42,966 bases of DNA from the NCBI GenBank assembly GCA_002007315.1, contig LNZQ01000181.1, positions 1 to 42,966 of the forward strand. The letters run 5' to 3'. The notes below the pieces were generated by a model, which was given only the letters and a program-made list of their open reading frames with translations, was not told the DNA's origin and did no database searches. Each line of letters opens with the position of its first letter. Within the stretch, counting starts at the first letter, position 1. Shown in pieces: positions 33,843 to 42,544 of the stretch. This DNA is from Epulopiscium sp. Nele67-Bin004. GTDB taxonomy: Bacteria > Bacillota_A > Clostridia > Lachnospirales > Cellulosilyticaceae. Made by a program: the position numbers and the translations under genes.

Positions 33843-34709
33843 TTACAATTGTGTGACAAATTGTTTTAAATATGCTGAAAATTCATCTTTAAGCTCTTCA
33901 CGTTCCATCGCAAACTCAACTGTAGCTTGTAAAAATCCCATTTTGCTACCCACATCATAGCGCTTTCCATCGAAATCATATGCATAAACATTTTCAACAT
34001 TTGCCAATTTTTTTATTGCATCAGTCAGTTGAATTTCTCCACCTGAGCCAATTTCGTGTTTTTCTAAAAACGTAAAAATCTCTGGCGTCAAAATATATCT
34101 ACCAAGTGCAGCTATCGTTGATGTAACTTCTACAAGTGGTGGTTTCTCAATTATATCATCTACTTTATACACTCTGTCGCCCAACTTCGTACCTGTTACC
34201 ATTCCATACATAGGTACATCTTCTTTTGGAACTGTTTGCACACCAAGAACGCTTCCACCATATTGATTATATTGGTCAATCATCTGTTTTAGTACAGGTG
34301 TTTGTGATGTGATAACATCATCACCAAGCAATACTGCAAATGGCTCATTGCCAATAAAAGTTTTTGCAGTGTATATTGCATGTCCTAGACCTCTAGGCTC
34401 TTTTTGACGAATATAATAAATATTTGCAATTTCTGATACATCTTGCGCTATTTTTAGCAGTTCTTCTTTACCTGCTTTTTCTAACTCTTTTTCTAGTTCA
34501 ACTGATTTATCAAAGTGATCTTCTATTGATTTTTTAGTTCGCCCAGTTACGATAATTATGTCTTCTATGCCTGACTTTACAGCTTCTTCAACTATATATT
34601 GAATAGTTGGTTTGTCCACTATTGGTAACATTTCTTTAGGTTGTGCTTTTGTTGCTGGTAAAAACCTTGTGCCTAATCCTGCTGCTGGTATGATTGCTTT
34701 TCTGATCAT
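33843..34709 (-). CDS. galU: GalU, UTP-glucose-1-phosphate uridylyltransferase
   Basis: A 288-residue nucleotidyltransferase making UDP-glucose from UTP and glucose-1-phosphate. Clear motifs are PAAGLGTRFLPATKAQPKEM (residues 7-26), VDKPTIQYIVEEA, FAVLLGDDV near residue 124, and EIQLTDAIKKL near the C-terminus. The length is typical of bacterial GalU. UDP-glucose would feed wall polymers, including those binding SLH proteins. AGGAGG precedes the ATG. It is last in the ddl-murI-DUF1934-galU run, 12 bases after the DUF1934 gene. Confidence 0.93.
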   Translation of the reverse strand: MIRKAIIPAAGLGTRFLPATKAQPKEMLPIVDKPTIQYIVEEAVKSGIEDIIIVTGRTKKSIEDHFDKSVELEKELEKAGKEELLKIAQDVSEIANIYYIRQKEPRGLGHAIYTAKTFIGNEPFAVLLGDDVITSQTPVLKQMIDQYNQYGGSVLGVQTVPKEDVPMYGMVTGTKLGDRVYKVDDIIEKPPLVEVTSTIAALGRYILTPEIFTFLEKHEIGSGGEIQLTDAIKKLANVENVYAYDFDGKRYDVGSKMGFLQATVEFAMEREELKDEFSAYLKQFVTQL

Positions 34710-34721
34710 AATTAAATCCTC

Positions 34722-35096
34722 CTAAATTTTCTTTATCTCATAATCATTATCACTTATCTTTTCATCTTCCATAAATACAGCATAAGATAGGCATAAATGC
34801 CCATCTATATACTTCATCTGTGATGTTAGATTATTAAAACTTAGTTTGCCATATGCTGTATTAGATATACCTGTTTGATAGTCATTTAACTTAAACTTCC
34901 AGTCGCTTTGTACTTCACCAATTGATTTTACTATAACTTCTTCATCTCGAATTTTTATTGTAGTATTTGTGTTGCTTTCTTTATAAGTAATATATGTTGT
35001 ATTGTTTCTATATGCAATTCTACCTTCTACTACAACAGTATCTTCATCTTGGTGTGTATCATATTTTTGTCTAGTTGTTATTCTAAATTTGTCCAT
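34722..35096 (-). CDS. DUF1934 family beta-barrel protein
   Basis: A protein of about 124 residues matching DUF1934, a calycin-like eight-stranded barrel. It starts MDKFRITTRQ, with ITYKES near the middle and GKLSFNNLTSQMKYIDGHL ahead of the C-terminal YAVFMEDE. Function is not known. The start at 35094-35096 is chosen because GAGGAG lies six bases upstream; an earlier in-frame start would overlap the end of murI. In Clostridia and Bacilli the gene often stands beside wall or tRNA synthetase genes. Confidence 0.82.
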   Translation of the reverse strand: MDKFRITTRQKYDTHQDEDTVVVEGRIAYRNNTTYITYKESNTNTTIKIRDEEVIVKSIGEVQSDWKFKLNDYQTGISNTAYGKLSFNNLTSQMKYIDGHLCLSYAVFMEDEKISDNDYEIKKI

Positions 35097-35106
35097 TTGT
35101 TTCTCC

Positions 35107-35910
35107 TCAATATTTTTCAATATCTACCCGTATTACCTCGGCTATTGGATATCCAAGAAACATCTCTGCCATTTGTTTCATCTTTTGTGCATGATCACTT
35201 ACATAAAATGCATATTTTGGAGTATCTGTTGATTGTAAATTGTTAGCTTGTAAGCTTTGTAATACTTCTGTTGCAGCTTGATTAGCTGGATTGATTAATG
35301 TTATGTTATCGCCCAATACTTGACTTATCTCATGTTGTAGTATCGGGTAGTGGGTACATCCCAGTATCAATGTATCTATTTTTTTACTAACTAATGTAGC
35401 TAAGTATTCAGATATAACTAAATATGTTACTTCTGTATTTATCCATCCATCTTCTACAAGCGGTACAAATAACGGACATGCTTTATCATAAACATTAACT
35501 TGTGAATTGTTTTGTAATAGAAGTTCAGGGTATCTACGACTTGATATTGTTGCTTCTGTTCCAATTACGCCAACTCGATTATTTTTTGTAGCCTCCAGTG
35601 CCATTTTGACACCTGGTTCTACAACACCTTCTATTATCACATCTGGAAATTCTTGTCGCAATTCTTCTATACAGTTAGAATTTACTGTGTTGCAAGCAAT
35701 AATTATCGCTTTAACATCTTTTTTTAGCAAAAATCTTATAATTTGTGCTGAAAATTTTGTTACAGTACTTTTAGACTTATTGCCATATGGCACTCTAGCT
35801 GTATCTCCAAAATATACTATTGACTCATTTGGCAATTGTTTCATAACTTCTTTAACTACTGTTAAACCCCCTACGCCTGAATCAAAAATCCCGATTGGTC
35901 TATTATCCAT
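35107..35910 (-). CDS. murI: MurI, glutamate racemase
   Basis: A 267-residue enzyme converting L- to D-glutamate for peptidoglycan. It opens with PIGIFDSGVGGLTVVKEV and carries both catalytic cysteines, in IIACNTVNS (near residue 74) and LGCTHYPIL (near residue 185). PYGNKSKSTV is the substrate-binding loop. The length is typical. It follows ddl after 19 bases, pairing the supply of D-Glu with D-Ala-D-Ala in one operon. Confidence 0.94.
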   Translation of the reverse strand: MDNRPIGIFDSGVGGLTVVKEVMKQLPNESIVYFGDTARVPYGNKSKSTVTKFSAQIIRFLLKKDVKAIIIACNTVNSNCIEELRQEFPDVIIEGVVEPGVKMALEATKNNRVGVIGTEATISSRRYPELLLQNNSQVNVYDKACPLFVPLVEDGWINTEVTYLVISEYLATLVSKKIDTLILGCTHYPILQHEISQVLGDNITLINPANQAATEVLQSLQANNLQSTDTPKYAFYVSDHAQKMKQMAEMFLGYPIAEVIRVDIEKY

Positions 35911-35929
35911 AGTTATTTCTCCTGTAATT

Positions 35930-36979
35930 TTACAATGATGCCAATTTTATTAATCTAGTTACTAATTCTTGTGTGTCTATTCCAGCCGCTTCAAACAACA
36001 TAGGATACATGCTGATTGGCGTAAATCCTGGCATAGTATTTATTTCATTAAATATTATTTCGCCTTGTTCTGTAACAAAAAAGTCTACTCTTGATAAACC
36101 TTTTGCATCAACAGCTCTATATACAACTTTTGCAAGCTCTCTGATTTTTTGTGCAATATCAACTGGTAAGTTTGCCGATACTATAGTTTTTGATTCGGCA
36201 TTGTTGTATTTTGCATCATAATCATAAAAATCTGCTGCTGCCAAAATTTCTCCAACACCTGATACAACTATATCTTCATTTCCTAAGACTGCAGTCTCAA
36301 CTTCTCTACCAACAATAGTTTCTTCTACAATAATTTTTGTGTCATGTTTTGCTGCTTCAAGCAATCCTCTTTTTAGTGATGTCTGATCAGTAGCTTTTGA
36401 AATTCCAAAAGACGAGCCTGCATTAGCTGGTTTTATAAAATATGGATAACCAAATGCTTCTTCTATTTTTTGAACTACCTCATCTAGTTGTTTTAATTCT
36501 CTTTCTCTTACTACCACAAAATCTGCTTGTGGAACACCTGCATCTTTTACTACAACTTTTGTGAAAGCCTTATCCATAGATATAGCCGATGATGCTACCC
36601 CACAACCTACGTATGGTATTTGTGCCAGTTTGCATAACCCTTGTATCGTACCGTCTTCTCCATATTTCCCGTGCAATATAGGGAACACTTTGTCAATTCT
36701 AACTTTAACTATTTCTTGCTCTTCTCTAAGCAAAATTAACCCTTTGTGGGTGGCATCAGGACTTAAAATACATGGCACGCCCTTTTCTTCCCACTTATTA
36801 TTTGTAAAATCAAAGTTAGCACCTCTATACAACATCCATCTGCCCTCTTTAGTAATTCCAACAGGATAAATTTCGTATGCATCTTCATCAATATTTTGAT
36901 AAATAGTAGTAGCTGACTTTAGTGACACTCCATGTTCTGATGATTGACCCCCAAATAGCAACAATATATTTTCCTTCAT
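35930..36979 (-). CDS. ddl: Ddl, D-alanine-D-alanine ligase
   Basis: A 349-residue ATP-grasp ligase forming D-Ala-D-Ala. It starts with LLFGGQSSEHGVSLKSA, has HGKYGEDGTIQG near residue 99, PYFIKPANAGSSFGISK near residue 174, and the metal-binding end FNEINTMPGFTPISMYP near residue 311. The omega-loop sequence DYDAKYNN with Lys-Tyr is that of D-Ala-specific rather than vancomycin-type D-lactate ligases. The EKE-like HGVS motif near residue 17 agrees. Preceded by AAGGAG and a promoter at 37035-37063. Confidence 0.94.
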   Translation of the reverse strand: MKENILLLFGGQSSEHGVSLKSATTIYQNIDEDAYEIYPVGITKEGRWMLYRGANFDFTNNKWEEKGVPCILSPDATHKGLILLREEQEIVKVRIDKVFPILHGKYGEDGTIQGLCKLAQIPYVGCGVASSAISMDKAFTKVVVKDAGVPQADFVVVRERELKQLDEVVQKIEEAFGYPYFIKPANAGSSFGISKATDQTSLKRGLLEAAKHDTKIIVEETIVGREVETAVLGNEDIVVSGVGEILAAADFYDYDAKYNNAESKTIVSANLPVDIAQKIRELAKVVYRAVDAKGLSRVDFFVTEQGEIIFNEINTMPGFTPISMYPMLFEAAGIDTQELVTRLIKLASL

Positions 36980-37034
36980 TACGTAAAAACTCCTTCCAAA
37001 AAACTTTTATTATATAATTACTTATATATATTCT

Positions 37035-37063
37035 ATTTTATTACTTTTATCATTTATATTCAA
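37035..37063 (-). promoter_or_regulatory. Promoter of the ddl-murI-DUF1934-galU operon
   Basis: On the minus strand TTGAAT (37058-37063), 17 bases, TAAAAT (37035-37040), about 56 bases before the ddl start. No terminator was seen between spoIIR and this promoter. Confidence 0.55.
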
Positions 37064-37098
37064 TATTAACGATAAAATAATTTTGGCGGAGTATGTTT

Positions 37099-37644
37099 TT
37101 AAAATAACCATTCTACCAATTTAAATCTTATGTTAAACGGCTTATCTATGATATTCTCGCTATAATCAATGCTAGTTGCAACATCAACATAGCATAGCGG
37201 AGGATACATTACACACCACCAATTTTCTCCCACTGCTTCCCCTATTAAAATACGACAGGCTTCGTACTCACCTGCTGGATACGTTTCTGTACCATAAACT
37301 CGGCTTGGAAAATCTACCTTTGCAATTTCAACCTCGACAATGTAATCTTTGTCATAATTTTTTGTTACTTGTTCTGCTATACTTTGTATATCGTCTATAT
37401 TTTCATTTATAATAATTCTACTATCTTCTATCGACTGCACATCTATCAGCAACGGATTAATAAAATCAAGAACAGCATCTCTAACATGTTCTTTTATTAG
37501 TTGATCTTCAACAGTGTTGCTGTTAGCTAACACATGAAATCTAATCACGTTATCGCTAATTGAGTGAAAAAAACTTTTTGTTCCAAACCAAACTGATAAT
37601 GCTACCAACAATGTTAATACACTTACAAATTTAAAATCTTTCAT
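37099..37644 (-). CDS. spoIIR: SpoIIR, stage II sporulation protein R
   Basis: A 181-residue protein with an N-terminal membrane/signal segment and the SpoIIR hallmarks VIRFHVLANSNTVEDQ (near residue 33), VRDAVLDF, ETYPAGEYEACRILIG and NWWCVMYPPLC (near residue 140). In sporulation the forespore secretes SpoIIR to activate the SpoIIGA protease in the mother cell, which matures sigma E. Its presence shows an endospore pathway. The ribosome binding site GGGAGGATT lies inside a long hairpin (37651-37691). It is downstream of the gerA-type genes. Confidence 0.92.
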   Translation of the reverse strand: MKDFKFVSVLTLLVALSVWFGTKSFFHSISDNVIRFHVLANSNTVEDQLIKEHVRDAVLDFINPLLIDVQSIEDSRIIINENIDDIQSIAEQVTKNYDKDYIVEVEIAKVDFPSRVYGTETYPAGEYEACRILIGEAVGENWWCVMYPPLCYVDVATSIDYSENIIDKPFNIRFKLVEWLF

Positions 37645-37650
37645 AATTTA

Positions 37651-37691
37651 ATCCTCCCTAATAGTTGTTATGTAACTATTAAAGAGGATTG
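37651..37691 (-). promoter_or_regulatory. Hairpin sequestering the spoIIR ribosome binding site
   Basis: On the minus strand AATCCTC (37685-37691) pairs with GAGGATT (37651-37657), and TAATAGTT (37675-37682) with AACTATTA (37660-37667), around the loop ACATAAC (37668-37674). The 15 pairs are broken only by a two-by-two internal loop. GGGAGGATT, the spoIIR ribosome binding site, forms the 3' arm; the ATG is at 37642-37644. No T-tract follows. Confidence 0.6.
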
Positions 37692-37718
37692 ACAATTTTA
37701 GGAAACTCTATACAGTTT

Positions 37719-38903
37719 TTATTGAATAATTCCAGTATTTTCTATGTTGGTAGTAATTTGTACAGTTATAGGCATATTTCTAAAGCCATTAACTTCCCAA
37801 TTTTCCTCGTATCTCTCCCACAAATCAGGGTATTTCCTATACATTTCTTGACCTATTTTTAGGAAGTCAACATTCATATCTTTTGCACTATCTATTGTAC
37901 AAAAAACTTGTTTTGCAATTTCATCTGCAACTAAATTTTTGACTTCTTCAATAGTTTCTATTGTAAAAAGTGATTCGTGCGATGTTGAAACATACTCTGC
38001 AATATCACCAACAGTTTCTATTTCAATGATACAAAACACGCCTTCTGGGCCATCATTAAACTTAATTTTGCTGTTTTGGCGTTGCAAAATATACGTTAGA
38101 GGACGGTCTTTATACTCAATAACGACTGGTGAATTTTTTGAGTCACCGTCTATTAATAGTTGCCCTCTAACAACTTCTTTGTCAACATAATCAACAAGTT
38201 CATAATTTTTAATTACAGCCCCACCACTTATTTCATACTCTGTTACAGGATATGTCGAGTCGCTTTCTTCAATCGTTTCTGGCAAGTGAAAAATAGGCAT
38301 AGTGGCAACCCCTGTATCTTGCATGTCACGTATAAAATTGCCTAGCAGTTGTGACTTAAAATATGCTTGTGGGCGCTCTCTATTGTTAAAATAATTCATA
38401 ATATACAACCCCAAAATAGGTTGTTGCGAATTTTGAATGTTTTGTGCATCTTCCGCCTTACCTTTAACTGCAAGGAGAGGGACGTTTCTTGCTATAACGC
38501 GCCCCCTAGTTATTGCATCAATGCTTTCTTCAAGAAGTTTTGCATCTTTTAGCAAGTCTTCACCAAGCAAAATTACTTTCACGTGGCTAAACGTAACTGT
38601 ATTTCTCGTTCTAGTTTCAAGGTCATCAACACTTGTTGCGATAGTAGGCGCTTGTACCATGATGTTAGTTTTCATGTCTTCAGCAAGGCTATCTAGTCCC
38701 GAAAGCTGTGCCATATCTGGTATAGAATACGTTATGTTGTACACGCTTCGCATATCAAGAGGAGCATTTTCGTCAACTTTATCCATATTTTTATCAATTG
38801 CAAACTCAAGTATTACGGAGCGATTATTGATTTCAACACTATCCCAACAACCCGTTAAAAACACTACGAGCGACAACATACATAACTTTTTAATTAGTCG
38901 CAT
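37719..38903 (-). CDS. gerAC: GerAC-type germination lipoprotein, Ger(x)C family
   Basis: About 394 residues. A lipoprotein signal ends LVVFLTGCWDSVEINNRS with lipobox Cys19, followed by Ger(x)C features (ILEFAIDK, TFSHVKVILLGEDLL, SGGAVIKNYELVDYV). The protein is the C subunit of a GerA-type spore germinant receptor in the spore inner membrane. The start at 38901-38903 is chosen for the adjacent GGGTGA and because it places the signal peptide at the start; an in-frame start ten codons upstream is less likely. It overlaps the end of gerAB by 14 bases. Confidence 0.88.
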   Translation of the reverse strand: MRLIKKLCMLSLVVFLTGCWDSVEINNRSVILEFAIDKNMDKVDENAPLDMRSVYNITYSIPDMAQLSGLDSLAEDMKTNIMVQAPTIATSVDDLETRTRNTVTFSHVKVILLGEDLLKDAKLLEESIDAITRGRVIARNVPLLAVKGKAEDAQNIQNSQQPILGLYIMNYFNNRERPQAYFKSQLLGNFIRDMQDTGVATMPIFHLPETIEESDSTYPVTEYEISGGAVIKNYELVDYVDKEVVRGQLLIDGDSKNSPVVIEYKDRPLTYILQRQNSKIKFNDGPEGVFCIIEIETVGDIAEYVSTSHESLFTIETIEEVKNLVADEIAKQVFCTIDSAKDMNVDFLKIGQEMYRKYPDLWERYEENWEVNGFRNMPITVQITTNIENTGIIQ

Positions 38904-39996
38904 TTGTGTCACCCACTTTCCGCAAAATAGCAATTGCCCACAAAACTAATGGCACAACAAGCAAAAACCAAATTCCGTGTGCCTGCTGAAAATCGGCAAA
39001 ATATTGATACGCTGTTACTAAGCTATCTGGTGCCATTGCAACCAAAAATACAATCGGTATAAGTGGTAAAACCGTCACATTTTCACGCTTAAAGCTAAAT
39101 ATATGACTTGCAATAAGCGAGCTTACATACATTCCTCCACTGATATACATAAAAATACTCATAATCCACCACGCCATCATAAGTATCGACTGGTTTTCAA
39201 AAAATGAACCTGGCATTTGGATACTCTCCATCAGTGTCAAAACTGGCCATAATTCACGTGATGACTCTATTGTCCCAATACCCGTAAACGTCAAAATTAT
39301 AATTATTACTTCTATTATAGTTATAACTGTTATTGCAAAAAAGCAACTATGTCTAACTTGTTTTGGACGTGTCACAAATGCCCCCAAAACTAACACAAAT
39401 TCAAGTGGCATAAACGTTACACTAACGCTAAACCCACCTTTTAGTGCCTCAGCTGTTTCCCATCTAAACATAGGCAAAAGCTGTTCATAGTCTGCCTTAA
39501 ACATTATTAACAACATAACAATTACAAATGGCACAAATACGAATATCGCTAATATTTCTGCCATTCGCCCAGTTGACTCCACCCCTGATTTAACAAGATA
39601 ATATACTGAAAATAACATTAGTAAAATTATCATCTCAAGTGGCGTATTAGGTAATAGCACCCTTGATATCATTTCGGCAAAAAGTCGTAACTCAAATCCC
39701 GTTGTTATAACGATTTTTACTAAAAACAAAGCCGATAATATTATCCCTAGAGGCTTTGACAATATAATTTGAGAATATTCAACAAAACTTTTGCCCCTAA
39801 ATCTATTTGTTAGACCCGTTATTGCAAATATATATACGGTACCAACGATAAATCCTAAAAACGGTAGCCAATATCCATCTTGCCCTACCATATTTGCTAC
39901 CATTCTAGGTAACATTAGTATAGACATATTAAACATTTGTAATATTAGGAGTATTCTAAATTGGTGTATAGATATTCGTGCATTATGTGTATACAT
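38890..39996 (-). CDS. gerAB: GerAB-type spore germination permease
   Basis: A 368-residue membrane protein with about ten hydrophobic helices and the endospore germination permease pattern: ISIHQFRILLILQMFNMSIL at the start, MLPRMVANMVGQDGYW, and FRGKSFVEYSQIILSKPLG near residue 68. It is the B subunit of a GerA-type receptor, related to APC amino acid transporters, and takes part in sensing the germinant. The gene begins three bases after the stop of gerAA and overlaps gerAC, so the three subunits are co-translated. Confidence 0.9.
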   Translation of the reverse strand: MYTHNARISIHQFRILLILQMFNMSILMLPRMVANMVGQDGYWLPFLGFIVGTVYIFAITGLTNRFRGKSFVEYSQIILSKPLGIILSALFLVKIVITTGFELRLFAEMISRVLLPNTPLEMIILLMLFSVYYLVKSGVESTGRMAEILAIFVFVPFVIVMLLIMFKADYEQLLPMFRWETAEALKGGFSVSVTFMPLEFVLVLGAFVTRPKQVRHSCFFAITVITIIEVIIIILTFTGIGTIESSRELWPVLTLMESIQMPGSFFENQSILMMAWWIMSIFMYISGGMYVSSLIASHIFSFKRENVTVLPLIPIVFLVAMAPDSLVTAYQYFADFQQAHGIWFLLVVPLVLWAIAILRKVGDTNATN

Positions 39997-39999
39997 CAG

Positions 40000-41406
40000 T
40001 TATCGCTCCTCACTGTCTGGCCCTGGTGGCGTTTGTGTAACGCTGTCAGAGTCTTTTGTTCTCATTCTAGTCATTTGGTTGTGGCGTGCAAATATAGGGC
40101 GTCTAGTTTGCATAAATATCGGATATCTAAGGATAGTATCTCTAAGCCCATTTGTATCTAGGCTATCATTTGATACATATGGTGCCAAAAATGGTCGCCC
40201 AAAACTTTCAAGCGATGAAAGATGTGCAAACATAAGCAATATTCCCAAGAAAAATCCATACAAGCCAAACAACGCACATATACATATAAATCCATATTTT
40301 AGCAGTCTAAAAGCCGTCGTTAAGCTATAATCTGGCACAGCAAATGTCGCAATCGCTGTAAGTGCAACGATTATAACGACCATTGGGCTTATTAATTTTG
40401 CGTTTACAGCCGATTGCCCAATAACGATACCACCAACTACACCTATCGCATGTCCGACGGGCCCTGGGAGTCGTATCCCTGCCTCTTTAAGCAACTCAAA
40501 GGCGGCTTCCATTATAATCATTTCGAGGACGGATACCAGAGCTATACCTTCCCTTGATGCAGCTATTGAAACTGCTATCGTTGTTGGCAACATAGACGGG
40601 TGAAAATTTAGTATTGCAATGTATAGCCCTGGCAATGAAAACGCCAAAAACGATACTATATATCGCAAAATTCTCGTAAAACTCATAATTTCCCAGCGTT
40701 GATAATAGTCTTCTGATGCTTGAAAAAAGCAGTTTAACGTGGCTGGAAGCAGTATTACAAACGGTGACGTATCAACAATTATTGCAACTTTCCCCTCAAG
40801 CAAACTTGCAGCTACTTTGTCTGGGCGTTCTGTTGCTTGCGTTTGTGGAAACGGACTTTTCCAGCTGTCTTCAATAAGTTGCTCAACGTAACCACTATCA
40901 AAAATACCGTCTATCGTATATTTTGCAAGTCGTTTTTTCACGTCTGCAACAAGCTTTGGTTCTGCGATATCTTCCATATACATAATCGCAATGTCTGTAC
41001 GACTTCGGCTACCCATAGATGTCATTTCAACTTTAAGTTTTGTGTCCCTAATACGTCGTCTAATAAGAGCTGTATTAAACCTAATCGTTTCAACAAATCC
41101 ATCTCTAGGCCCACGGATAACTGCTTCCGTTTCTGGTGCACCAACACCACGAACTGGCCATGCTCTACACGCAACCATTAAGCCGACGTTTGTTCCTTCA
41201 ACAAAAATTGCTACGTCACCCGAAAGTATACCTCGCACCATGTCGTCCATATTTCTAACTTCTTTTATATCGAAAGTTGCCGAAAAATGGTCAATAATCA
41301 GTTGTGTAACAGACCCATTTATAGGTGTAGACTCATCACCAAGATTTTTGTAATCAATAATTCGTGATAAGAAAAAACCCTCAATAGTGTCACGACTAAT
41401 CATACC
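40000..41406 (-). CDS. gerAA: GerAA-type germination protein, N-terminally truncated by a chimeric junction
   Basis: About 468 residues are real bacterial coding sequence, from GMISRDTIEGFF on. The protein has the A-subunit cytoplasmic domain (VAIFVEGTNVGLMVACRAWPVRG, AVIRGPRDGFVETIRFN), then about five membrane helices (LRYIVSFLAFSLPGLYIAIL, PVGHAIGVVGGIVIGQSAV) and a C-terminal tail. The gene should continue upstream by roughly 70 residues, but beyond 41406 the sequence switches to unrelated DNA. The extra 71 residues of the open frame to 41619 are not GerA-like. Subunit A of the germinant receptor with the two genes downstream. Confidence 0.88.
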   Translation of the reverse strand, partial: GMISRDTIEGFFLSRIIDYKNLGDESTPINGSVTQLIIDHFSATFDIKEVRNMDDMVRGILSGDVAIFVEGTNVGLMVACRAWPVRGVGAPETEAVIRGPRDGFVETIRFNTALIRRRIRDTKLKVEMTSMGSRSRTDIAIMYMEDIAEPKLVADVKKRLAKYTIDGIFDSGYVEQLIEDSWKSPFPQTQATERPDKVAASLLEGKVAIIVDTSPFVILLPATLNCFFQASEDYYQRWEIMSFTRILRYIVSFLAFSLPGLYIAILNFHPSMLPTTIAVSIAASREGIALVSVLEMIIMEAAFELLKEAGIRLPGPVGHAIGVVGGIVIGQSAVNAKLISPMVVIIVALTAIATFAVPDYSLTTAFRLLKYGFICICALFGLYGFFLGILLMFAHLSSLESFGRPFLAPYVSNDSLDTNGLRDTILRYPIFMQTRRPIFARHNQMTRMRTKDSDSVTQTPPGPDSEER

Positions 41407-42540
41407 CCTCCAACAGTCAGACCAGCCAGTGCTTCTGGGGAAGTCCAACCACCACCCTAGGGCTGGCACCGCAGCTACCAGGAACAGGACTACCATGGAT
41501 GGAAATGGGAGCTCACCAAGTGAAGGCAGCCTTAGGTAGCTGGGTGCTGTCTGCTGGGTCCAGAATGGTTGGAGCATTCTGTCACGATGTGGTGTTGGTG
41601 TGGAGGACCCAAATGTCATGAACAGGGTTCATGACAGTGCGGCCCAGGGGCCAAAGTGGCCGGCCCGGGGACTGAATTTTAATGGCCTGTCTCTCAAAAT
41701 ATACTCTATGTGGACCTCCACACAATATTGTTCAATTAAGCAAGTTCACTTTGTGTTTTGCAGCAATGTTTGTCACCTTTTAAAGTGCTGTGTCTTCGAA
41801 GATATGCAAGAAAGGCTTGCTATGTTATTGATTATTGATATCCCAATGAACTGTTGATTTTTTTAAGGTCTAATATTATGTCACTGAAAATGAAATTGTA
41901 ACTATTGTAGGTTGGTGTGATTTTATTTTATTTTTTAAGACTTGAGGGCACTTTAGCGCATGACGTTTTTGTCCTTCAGGCCCCGTGCACGGCAATGTTA
42001 CACTTTATCTTATGAGCATAATTGAGATTGGATAAAATGCTCGTAGCGGATTTGACCACATTTTTTAGCCATACGGTTCAAGTCATTAGAGATTTAAAGA
42101 ATTATACTGTAACTGTTGCTAAAATGTTACATATAGGACATTTAAATCTAAGTAATTACCCTGATATTCTATTTTCTTTATCAGAGATGACATAATGTCA
42201 AAAATAATGTCAGGTGATGTTACCTGTGTCTTGACAGTGATATCTCATCACACTTGTCTGAACCTCCTCATGTGTGATTAACAGTCCTCCTGTTGGATTT
42301 CTTTCTTTTTGACAGCCCTCCATGTGAGCCCCAATTATCACTACAAAGACTAATGTTCTCACACTCAACTCCTAACATTACCTATGCTGTTATGCAAAGC
42401 TCTGACTTTAAAGATATAGCCAAGTGATTGCAGTTCTGATGCCAGTGATCAGTTATTGTCAAAAATGCCTCAGCTTTCCTGCTCGGTTGGGGATTCACAC
42501 CCCTGCTGTTTAGCTTTTGGGTCTTACACCAGCACAATCC
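41407..42540. other. Foreign, vertebrate-like DNA block without bacterial genes
   Basis: The sequence abruptly changes after 41406: the GC content rises, GC-rich stretches such as GGCCGGCCCGGGG appear, and no plausible bacterial gene with a ribosome binding site is seen. From 42075 to 42483 (409 bases) there is no CG dinucleotide, while TG and CA are common, as in methylated vertebrate genomes. Both flanks have CG at normal bacterial frequency. The block interrupts gerAA and is best explained as a chimeric join with host DNA. No exon or named repeat was recognised. Confidence 0.7.
41614..41636. repeat. Perfect 10-base inverted repeat
   Basis: TGTCATGAAC, loop AGG, GTTCATGACA. It lies inside the foreign block. 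It could be part of a transposon or simply a hairpin in host DNA. No repeat family was recognised. Confidence 0.5.
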
Positions 42541-42544
42541 ATAA

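Noticed and set aside
41407..41619. 71-residue N-terminal extension of the gerAA open frame
   Set aside because: It is read from the foreign block, has no GerA-like pattern and no ribosome binding site; the frame is open by chance.
42485..42505. tRNA T-arm-like stem (GGGG, seven-base loop, CCCC) near the second junction, suggesting a tRNA or tRNA-derived SINE
   Set aside because: No acceptor, D-arm or anticodon arm can be drawn around it, and only nine of eleven B-box positions match; too weak to annotate.
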